From contig NC_014377.1 of the NCBI RefSeq assembly GCF_000144645.1, positions 186,001-250,000 on the forward strand: 64,000 nucleotides of DNA, written 5' to 3'. Both the position numbers and the translations under genes were made by a program. Positions 58,410 through 64,000 of the stretch are shown here, one piece after another. This DNA is from Thermosediminibacter oceani DSM 16646 (lineage in GTDB: Bacteria; Bacillota; Thermosediminibacteria; Thermosediminibacterales; Thermosediminibacteraceae). Position 1 is the first letter of the stretch, and each line of letters starts with the position of its first letter. Under the pieces are notes generated by a model. It searched no databases. It worked only from the letters and a program-made list of their open reading frames with translations, and was not told the origin of the DNA.

Positions 58410-59053
58410 CGGATGTTGGCGGAGCGGGCCCAGTCTATTATATCGGAAAAATCTTTATAAGCGATGGCGGGGATGTCATTTCTGCGGCAGTGGGAAAGAA
58501 GAACCCCTTTCGCAAAAATGACATCCGCTTTTTTTATCGCACAAATATCCGAATGGCCGTCGCCTACGTAAACCGCTAATCCATTTTTTGGCTTCAATTT
58601 GTCGATGAGTTCGGCTTTGCAGGTGCCGCACTGCGGGCACGACCAGGAAGAGTGCGGGCTTTCGATATCGAATTTCCGGCCGTCGATTATAAGCATATTG
58701 GAAAAATAGGGTATATCCTTTATCCCGTATTTTTTAAAAACTGTTTCTATATTAAAATCGTACCCGTCGCTCAGTATGTAAATTTCATATCCCCTTTCCC
58801 GGCAGAATTCCACAAAGGGCATGAAATAGTCGTCAATCTCCATGTTTTCAATTAAAAAATTCCTGAGATCTTCTTCGCCGGCGTCAAAGAGCTTAAACGT
58901 TTCCCTGGCGCTCTCTTCGGTGGAAATTTCCCCCCTCTGCCACCTTAGCTCTATCTCTTCCCAGTCACCCCGGGCGAAATTCCGGGTCATCGCTACGCAT
59001 GTGTCCTCTTTGGTTATCGTCCCGTCGAAGTCTATAAAAAAAGCGATCTTCAT
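58406..59053 (-). CDS. MtnX-like HAD-IB phosphatase
   Basis: The 215-residue protein has HAD motifs I (FIDFDGTITKEDTCVAM, nucleophile Asp), II (YILSDGYD) and III/IV (YVGDGHSD), and a CPQCGTC insert with three Cys in the cap, a feature of MtnX-type 2-hydroxy-3-keto-5-methylthiopentenyl-1-phosphate phosphatases of methionine salvage. No other mtn genes are in the window, so a different phosphate ester is possible. ATG 59053 is preferred over 59059 because AAAGGAG is at proper distance. Its end overlaps the convergent activase gene. Confidence 0.8.
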   Translation of the reverse strand: MKIAFFIDFDGTITKEDTCVAMTRNFARGDWEEIELRWQRGEISTEESARETFKLFDAGEEDLRNFLIENMEIDDYFMPFVEFCRERGYEIYILSDGYDFNIETVFKKYGIKDIPYFSNMLIIDGRKFDIESPHSSWSCPQCGTCKAELIDKLKPKNGLAVYVGDGHSDICAIKKADVIFAKGVLLSHCRRNDIPAIAYKDFSDIIDWARSANIR

Positions 59054-59138
59054 TGGCATTCTCCTTTTTATAAAAGTAACGTCCGGGCGTCAAAAATCGA
59101 TCATCAGAATTATATCATATACCTAAAATCAAAAAAAG

Positions 59139-59210
59139 CCTGCCGATGGCTAACTATCGATACCCATTGGGATACGGTACCTCGCTAACCATCGGCAGGT
59201 ATTTTTATTT
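59139..59210. other. Long hairpin in the spacer between divergent MtnX-like and ku genes
   Basis: CCTGCCGATGG (59139-59149) pairs perfectly with CCATCGGCAGG (59189-59199); CCC/GGG forms an inner stem. T-rich runs lie on both sides, so it can act as a terminator in either direction. But it is upstream of both neighbouring genes, not at the end of one. It may mark the end of a small RNA or a leader. No promoter was defined. Confidence 0.5.
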
Positions 59211-59303
59211 TTTCCCGAAAAACATGCGATATTACTATATGTTACTGGAAGTATTTCCAGGGATAATCAATTTATAAATGAGAGATATTAGTACCGGAGG
59301 TGA

Positions 59304-60134
59304 TTGCCGGTGCGAGCTCTGTGGAGGGGCTCTATAAGCTTCGGCCTGGTAAACGTGCCGGTAAAGATGTACGCCGCAACCGAACGAAAGAGCGTGAGCT
59401 TCCGGCAGATCCATAGGGAATGCGGCACTCCCATACGCTACGAAAAGGTATGCCCGGCGTGCAACCGGAAAGTCGAGGATGATGAGATAGCCCGGGGGTA
59501 CGAATACGAAAAGGGAAAGTTCGTTATAATCGAAGACAAAGACCTGGAGAGCATACCGGACGAGACAACCCGTACCATCGATATCATAGATTTTGTAAAC
59601 CTGGCGGAAATAGATCCCATTTATTTTGACCACTCCTACTTTCTTGGGCCCGAAGAGACAGGGCAGAAGGCTTACCTGTTGCTCTTAAAAGCCCTGAAGG
59701 AAACCGGAAAAATCGCCATAGCAAAAGTGATGATAAGGGCGAAACAGAGCCTGGCGTGCCTCAGACCTTACGGTGAAAACCGCCTGGTGATGGAGACTAT
59801 GTTCTATCCCGATGAGGTGAGGGATGCCGGTGAAATCCCGGTTTCGCCGGAGGTAAAAATCCACGAGAACGAGATCAAGATGGCGGTGCAGCTCATAAAC
59901 TCCCTGGCTACCGACTTTAAACCCGAGAAATACACCGACGAGTACAGGAAAGCTCTGCTGGACATAATAAGGGCCAAGGTCGAAGGTCAGGATATCAGGA
60001 TACCCGCTCCCAGGGAGGAGAAGGTGGTAGACCTCATGGAAGCCCTCAAGGCGAGCCTGGCCATGGTAGAAAAGGAAAAGGAGAGCAAAAAAGAGGCCGC
60101 AGGCCGCGGCAGGAGGAAGAGGGCCACCTCATGA
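59304..60134 (+). CDS. ku: Ku, bacterial NHEJ DNA-end-binding protein
   Basis: The 276-residue Ku protein begins RALWRGSISFGLVNVPVKMY, the family start, and has a Cys-rich zinc-like insert (CGTPIRYEKVCPAC), the central KAYLLLLKALKETGKIAIAKV segment in parts and a Lys/Arg-rich C-terminal tail. It forms a homodimer ring on broken DNA ends and recruits the ligase. Start TTG 59304 with GGAGGTG. The convergent ligase gene overlaps its 3' end by six bases. With a spore-former, repair of spore DNA breaks is the expected use. Confidence 0.95.
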   Translation: MPVRALWRGSISFGLVNVPVKMYAATERKSVSFRQIHRECGTPIRYEKVCPACNRKVEDDEIARGYEYEKGKFVIIEDKDLESIPDETTRTIDIIDFVNLAEIDPIYFDHSYFLGPEETGQKAYLLLLKALKETGKIAIAKVMIRAKQSLACLRPYGENRLVMETMFYPDEVRDAGEIPVSPEVKIHENEIKMAVQLINSLATDFKPEKYTDEYRKALLDIIRAKVEGQDIRIPAPREEKVVDLMEALKASLAMVEKEKESKKEAAGRGRRKRATS

Positions 60135-61055
60135 CCCGAATTCCACCCGCCTTATTACCGGATGCCTGAGATAACCTTCGTCGGTATAATCGAGAAATTC
60201 CACTTCAACAGCGACCGAAGGGCTGACCCATACGGGCTTTTCCCTCCTTTCGATTTGCGGCGGGTTGGCAAAAGGGCATGACTCCTTTGCGGATTTTGAA
60301 AGCAAATCGTATAGGACCCTGCTCGTTTCGGCACCAAGTCCGCTGGACGCCCTGCCGATATAAATGAGTTCACCCTCGACGAGCTGCCCCAGAAACAGGG
60401 AGCGCACGCTTTTTCCTTCGGCCAGAAAGCCGCCCACCAGGGCGGTTACCTCGCGGCGGTTTTTGATTTTGAGCCATTTGTCGCTCTTTTTCCCGATCTG
60501 GTAAACGCTGTCCAGCCTTTTGGCTACTATGCCTTCAAGTCCCCTCTCCCTGGCGATCTCATAAAGGGCGATTCCCCGGCCCGGGAAGGTATCGGTCACC
60601 ACCACCGGGTCCGAGGACCTCAGGGTGGACTTTAATATGTGGTACCGCCGGGAAAATGGCAGGTCGATGAGGCTCTTTCCATTCAAGTAAAGGATGTCGA
60701 AAACCACGTAGGTTACAGGTATCCTTGAGGCCAGATAGTTTATGGTGCCCGGGTCGGTGGCCCAGTCCCGCCTCATCAACTGCTGGAAGCTGGGCTTTCC
60801 GCCGATCAAAGTTATCATCTCTCCATCCAGTACCGCGTCGGAGTCCCCGAGGACATCCGAAAGCGTTCCTGCCACCTCCGGGTACTGGGCGGTGCGCCTT
60901 TTCATTTTCCGGTTGAAAAGCTCCACGCCGCCGCTCAAGTGGGCTACTATCCTGGTGCCGTCCCACTTTATCTGGAAGCCGTATTTTTCGTCGTCGAAGG
61001 GCTTCGGGTGAGGCAGCGGCTCCATGGGTATGAAGGGTATCCCGGGCTTTATCAT
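60129..61055 (-). CDS. ligD: ATP-dependent DNA ligase (stand-alone LigD ligase domain)
   Basis: The 308-residue ligase has motif I with the adenylated Lys30 (QIKWDGTRIV), the DGEMITL and VFDILYLNG motifs, EGIVAKR motif IV and KWLKIKNRREV motif V, then an OB-fold. It is the ligase module of LigD as a separate protein, without polymerase or phosphoesterase domains. It seals breaks held by Ku. Transcribed towards ku, overlapping its end, and divergent from the polymerase gene with a 98-base spacer. Confidence 0.92.
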   Translation of the reverse strand: MIKPGIPFIPMEPLPHPKPFDDEKYGFQIKWDGTRIVAHLSGGVELFNRKMKRRTAQYPEVAGTLSDVLGDSDAVLDGEMITLIGGKPSFQQLMRRDWATDPGTINYLASRIPVTYVVFDILYLNGKSLIDLPFSRRYHILKSTLRSSDPVVVTDTFPGRGIALYEIARERGLEGIVAKRLDSVYQIGKKSDKWLKIKNRREVTALVGGFLAEGKSVRSLFLGQLVEGELIYIGRASSGLGAETSRVLYDLLSKSAKESCPFANPPQIERREKPVWVSPSVAVEVEFLDYTDEGYLRHPVIRRVEFGS

Positions 61056-61153
61056 TTTACATCACCGTACATATTCTTCCCGTTTAAAAAATATTTTTGC
61101 ATTAAAGGAAATTTAAGGATTAAAGCTAAATATAATAATATAATCGGGTAGGT

Positions 61154-62056
61154 GTGGTATTATTGCCTGTCGTCATAGTAGAAGACGAAAAACTTGAGCT
61201 GACCAACCTTTCCAAAGTGATGTGGCCTGAGGACAACATAACAAAGGCTGATTTCATAGACTACTACGTCCGCGTAGCTCCTTATGTACTGCCCCACCTA
61301 AAGGACCGCCCCATGGTTTTCACCCGGTACCCCGACGGCATATACGGCAAGGCTTTTTACCAGAAAAACATTCCCGATTACGCTCCCGAGTGGCTCAGGA
61401 CCTACGACGAGGAGAGTTTCACCGGAGGCAAGAGGAAGGTTGTGCGCTACGCCCTTATCGACGATATGAAAAGCTTGCTCTGGGCCGCGAATCAGGCAAG
61501 CCTTGAGATGCACCCCTGGCTTTCCAGAGTGGGGACCATAGAATACCCGGACTTCGTCGTGTTCGACCTGGACCCTATGGAAAATACCGATTTCGAGGAC
61601 GCCCGGCAGCTGGCGCTGGCGCTGAAAAAACTGCTTGATATGGAGGGACTCGTGGGATTTCCGAAGACTTCCGGTGCCACCGGCATTCAGGTATACGTGC
61701 CGATAGAGCCCAGGTACACCTACCGGGAGGTCAGGGTTTTTGCAAAAATTTTCTGCAGGGTTCTGGAAAGGACCTTTCCCGAAAAAGCAACTACCGAAAG
61801 AAGCATAAAAAAACGCAGGGGCAAGGTGTACCTCGACTACCTGCAAAACATAAAGGGCAAAACGCTGATCGCACCTTACAGCCCCAGGCCTATAGCGGGA
61901 GCGCCGGTATCGGCTCCGGTTACATGGGATGAACTTGAAGAGGGGGTCAGGCCCTCTATGTTCACCATCAGGAACATGCCCGAAAGGCTTCAAAAGGTGG
62001 GAGACCTGTTCAAAGGCGTCCTGGAAGTGAAACAGCGTATTGACAGGTGGCTGTAG
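61154..62056 (+). CDS. LigD-type polymerase/primase domain protein
   Basis: The 300-residue protein is the AEP-type polymerase domain of LigD: LTNLSKVMWPEDNITKADF at the start, the PMVFTRYPDGIYGKAFYQKN segment in parts, metal-binding VVFDLDPME and a C-terminal SPRPIAGAPVSAPVTWDEL. It fills gaps at ends during NHEJ. The likely start is GTG 61154 or TTG 61163, after TAGGTG. No ligase or nuclease domain is fused, so the NHEJ enzyme is split into separate genes. Confidence 0.92.
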   Translation: MVLLPVVIVEDEKLELTNLSKVMWPEDNITKADFIDYYVRVAPYVLPHLKDRPMVFTRYPDGIYGKAFYQKNIPDYAPEWLRTYDEESFTGGKRKVVRYALIDDMKSLLWAANQASLEMHPWLSRVGTIEYPDFVVFDLDPMENTDFEDARQLALALKKLLDMEGLVGFPKTSGATGIQVYVPIEPRYTYREVRVFAKIFCRVLERTFPEKATTERSIKKRRGKVYLDYLQNIKGKTLIAPYSPRPIAGAPVSAPVTWDELEEGVRPSMFTIRNMPERLQKVGDLFKGVLEVKQRIDRWL

Positions 62057-62067
62057 GAGGGACTTTT

Positions 62068-62190
62068 GTGAACATTACCCTGGGGTGGTTTGTGGATTTC
62101 TGCATATTTCTTATCGCTGCGTCCCTCACCATGGGCTTTTTTAGTCTGGTCAGGGGGATATTGAGGTTCATACAAAGGAGGTTGGGATAG
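62068..62190 (+). CDS. 40-residue single-pass membrane protein
   Basis: GTG 62068 lies 6 bases after AGGAGGGA, and the frame codes for 40 residues: a hydrophobic segment FVDFCIFLIAASLTMGFFSL and a basic end (VRGILRFIQRRLG). It ends two bases before the TTG start of the flavoprotein gene, whose ribosome site AAAGGAGG is in its last codons, so the two are co-translated. It may be a membrane anchor or helper for the flavoprotein. No family is recognised. Confidence 0.65.
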   Translation: MNITLGWFVDFCIFLIAASLTMGFFSLVRGILRFIQRRLG

Positions 62191-62192
62191 CG

Positions 62193-63260
62193 TTGGCAAG
62201 GGTTCTGGTGATAGGAGGGGGCCCCGGCGGCCTTACAGCAGCAGCTTCGGCTGCATCCATGGGCCATGAGGTAAGGCTCCTGGAAAAGGGCCGGATAGGC
62301 GAAAATATCCGGTGCGCCGAAGGTTTCTTCGATGTGCTGAAAAAGCTGGGAAAGCCCGGCGCGGGCGTGAGATTCAAGGTAGAAAAGCTGATCGCGAAAG
62401 CTTTAGCCACCTACGAAATAGACGTGTCAGATCTGAATCTCTGGATGATCGACAGAAGGGAATGGCAGGAAGACCTCGCCCGCATTGCCCGGGATAAGGG
62501 TGCGGTCATTGAGGAAAACAGCCCGGTTTCTCCGAAAGACCTGGAGGGACTGATGAGGGATTACGACTACATAATAGACGCCAGCGGTGCACCTCCGGTT
62601 ACTGCCAGGGCTTACGGATTTGCTGACTTTTACAAGCAAAACTGCGCCAGGACCGTGCAGTACGTCATGGAGGGGGATTTTTCTTACCTGGGGAATAACC
62701 TGAAAGTAGGGCTGTTGCCGGGACTTTACGGCTACTACTGGATATTTCCCAAAGACGGACACACGGCTAACGTCGGGGTCGGAAGCTTCGGTGGAGAGCC
62801 GTTGCCGCTGTGGAACCGGCTTCGCGATGTGCTGGAAATGGAAGGACTTGCGGGATACGCTATAAAAAGAAAGCTGGGGGGCATCTGCCCGATCAGGATG
62901 GCCCCGCGTCTGGTTTACGACAACATACTGCTGGTGGGTGACGCCGCCGGGCTCACATCCCCTCTTCACGGCGGCGGTATCGACATGGCGGTGCTCAGCG
63001 GCATGGAAGCGGTAAGAAGCCTTTCTTCCGGTGGAACGGACTACGAGAAAAACCTCCGCAAGCTGCTTTCTCCGAGGCTCACGATTGAAGCCATGGCGGC
63101 GGGTGTATGGAAAAAGAAAGGTTTCGAAGAGATGGACGAACTAATAGGTAAACTGGTAAAAACGGGGCTTTACAGGCCGTTTCTTAACCCGAACCAATTC
63201 AATAGCTTTACGGCCGGGCTGATTGCCAAAATCCTCAGGGTGGAAAATCCTGCGGTGTAA
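62193..63260 (+). CDS. Geranylgeranyl-reductase-family FAD oxidoreductase
   Basis: The 355-residue flavoprotein has VLVIGGGPGGLTAAASAASMG (FAD Rossmann, first 25 residues, cited in part), IGENIRCAEGFF with a Cys near the flavin, YIIDASGAPP, and ILLVGDAAGLTSPLHGGGIDMAV, the GD and PLHGGG motifs of geranylgeranyl reductase/FixC-type enzymes. These saturate isoprenoid chains or pass electrons to quinones or ferredoxin. It follows the 40-residue membrane gene. Substrate unknown. The stop codon lies in the terminator. Confidence 0.85.
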   Translation: MARVLVIGGGPGGLTAAASAASMGHEVRLLEKGRIGENIRCAEGFFDVLKKLGKPGAGVRFKVEKLIAKALATYEIDVSDLNLWMIDRREWQEDLARIARDKGAVIEENSPVSPKDLEGLMRDYDYIIDASGAPPVTARAYGFADFYKQNCARTVQYVMEGDFSYLGNNLKVGLLPGLYGYYWIFPKDGHTANVGVGSFGGEPLPLWNRLRDVLEMEGLAGYAIKRKLGGICPIRMAPRLVYDNILLVGDAAGLTSPLHGGGIDMAVLSGMEAVRSLSSGGTDYEKNLRKLLSPRLTIEAMAAGVWKKKGFEEMDELIGKLVKTGLYRPFLNPNQFNSFTAGLIAKILRVENPAV

Positions 63261-63275
63261 CCGCGGGTTTTTTTA
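63249..63275 (+). terminator. Terminator of the flavoprotein gene
   Basis: CCTGCGGT (63249-63256) pairs with ACCGCGGG (63260-63267), loop GTA, followed by TTTTTTTAT. Confidence 0.85.
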
Positions 63276-63346
63276 TGCTGTTATTTTTATCCATATGAGA
63301 TTGCCCGCTTTTCAATTGTGTTATAATATACTAGAGGTGGTTTTGG

Positions 63347-63781
63347 GTGTATGAACTCCTGGCTCAAATTTTGAAATTTCTATTAATCGGGCTAATATAT
63401 TATTTTTTATATAATTTTTTAAAGTTGATGGTGCTAGACCTGAGTGAAGAAAAAAATACGTCAGTGGATACCGGTTATTACCTCAGGAGCGACGATGGCA
63501 GGGAATACCCCCTCCGGCCTGTAACTACAATAGGTCGTGCCGGGGATTCCGATATAGTGATAAACGACCCTTATCTTTCCAGCAAGCACGCCATGATCTT
63601 TAAAAAGGGCAGAAGGATGGTCATACAGGATCTTAAAAGCACCAACGGCACATTTTTAAACGGAAAGCGCATAAAAAAGGCGGTGGCTTTAAAGGAAAAG
63701 GACGTCATAACGATGGGCAGCAGGAAATTCACCTTTTTGAGGAGGGAGGCCCGTGGACTCGAAAGTGGAAGCGACGTATAA
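63347..63781 (+). CDS. Membrane-anchored FHA-domain protein
   Basis: The 144-residue protein has an N-terminal membrane helix (ILKFLLIGLIYYFLYNFL) and a FHA domain (about 55-135) with TTIGRAGDSDIVINDPYLSSKHA and STNGTFLNGKRI, which hold the phosphothreonine-binding Gly-Arg, Ser, His and Asn-Gly. Such proteins sit next to ftsW/rodA and pbpA genes and link Ser/Thr kinase signals to wall synthesis. Start GTG 63347 with AGAGGTGG. It overlaps the next gene by 29 bases. Confidence 0.9.
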   Translation: MYELLAQILKFLLIGLIYYFLYNFLKLMVLDLSEEKNTSVDTGYYLRSDDGREYPLRPVTTIGRAGDSDIVINDPYLSSKHAMIFKKGRRMVIQDLKSTNGTFLNGKRIKKAVALKEKDVITMGSRKFTFLRREARGLESGSDV

Positions 63782-64000
63782 CAGGGCACTGAGCGCGATG
63801 GCACTGACGGGTTTAATTTCCTTTTTACTCCTAACCATCTTCAGAAAGCCCGTAACGCTGGTGCCCTTTTACGGTGCCGTGATATTTTTGAGCATAGTAT
63901 TCATCGGCTATTTTTTTACGGGGTGGATCTTCCCCAGCTCGGACAAATTTCTGTTTATACTGGCGGGGTTTCTGACGGAATTGGGCCTCATAATGCTCTG
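63753..64000 (+). CDS. FtsW/RodA/SpoVE-family protein, 3' end outside the window
   Basis: Start GTG 63753 behind GGAGGGAGG. The 82 residues seen have a short cytosolic N-terminus (MDSKVEATYNRALSAM) and three hydrophobic segments, ending LTELGLIML at the window edge, typical of an extended FtsW/RodA-like SEDS protein next to an FHA gene. SEDS proteins polymerise glycan strands of peptidoglycan. The call relies mainly on neighbours and membrane pattern. Confidence 0.6.
   Translation, partial: MDSKVEATYNRALSAMALTGLISFLLLTIFRKPVTLVPFYGAVIFLSIVFIGYFFTGWIFPSSDKFLFILAGFLTELGLIML

Overview
The window looks like chromosome of an anaerobic, probably thermophilic, spore-forming Firmicute of the Thermoanaerobacterales / Thermosediminibacterales type. 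This is inference from gene content: a small acid-soluble spore protein (SspH type), an S-layer-homology protein, GTG and TTG starts behind strong GGAGG sites, heavy AGA/AGG and ATA codon use, an NADH-rubredoxin-flavodiiron oxygen-reduction operon, tungstate uptake and flavin/Fe-S redox complexes. No rRNA and no CRISPR array were seen. One tRNA (Arg, anticodon CCG) is present.

Layout. 0-5 kb: the 3' part of arsA, then a short gene with an in-frame UGA and a SECIS-like hairpin (a predicted ArsD-like selenoprotein), then an IS3-family element carrying an IS21-family element inside its transposase gene. 5-9.3 kb: a membrane glycosyltransferase and the tungstate transporter tupABC. 9.4-21.5 kb: DedA-type membrane protein, an SLH protein followed by its decayed second copy, a soluble two-component pair, rho, a MazG-like protein with two SpmA/SpmB-like membrane proteins, and cstA next to a LytS/LytTR two-component system. 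21.6-29.2 kb: ferredoxin, ddl, a HEPN/MNT toxin-antitoxin pair, an iron alcohol dehydrogenase and the rubredoxin / NADH oxidoreductase / ferritin-like / flavodiiron operon.

29.2-39.2 kb is an accessory and decaying stretch. It holds a C-terminal IS110 fragment behind a structured non-coding segment, a frameshifted double-ferritin pseudogene, ogt, a GH130 relic, a foreign-looking OpuC-type osmolyte transporter operon, a 5'-truncated FrhB-like gene, an IS1182-family element with a frameshifted transposase, and two copies of a structured repeat flanking that element. At 39.2-42.3 kb a consensus promoter and a cyclic-di-AMP (ydaO-type) riboswitch with terminator precede an opine-dehydrogenase-like gene and a cobalamin-binding mutase-like gene. 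I infer this is an osmotically controlled metabolic pathway.

42.3-64 kb: thiamine-binding-like protein, sspH, lgt, a DUF819 permease, an LUD protein, tRNA-Arg, a DUF2284 protein, a spore-type GH18 protein, a P-loop/Asp23 fusion, a three-gene NADH-linked flavin/Fe-S complex whose large subunit fuses NuoG-like, GltD-like and Mo-bisPGD-like domains, a 2-hydroxyacyl-CoA-dehydratase-like trio, a MtnX-like phosphatase, a split NHEJ locus (ku, ligase, polymerase), a geranylgeranyl-reductase-like flavoprotein, and an FHA protein leading into an FtsW/RodA-like gene cut by the window end.

The most interesting items are the ArsD-like selenoprotein, the c-di-AMP-controlled opine/B12 operon, the IS110 C-terminal protein with its structured leader, the covarying repeat pair around the IS1182 element, and the large fused redox subunit that lacks the expected metal ligand.
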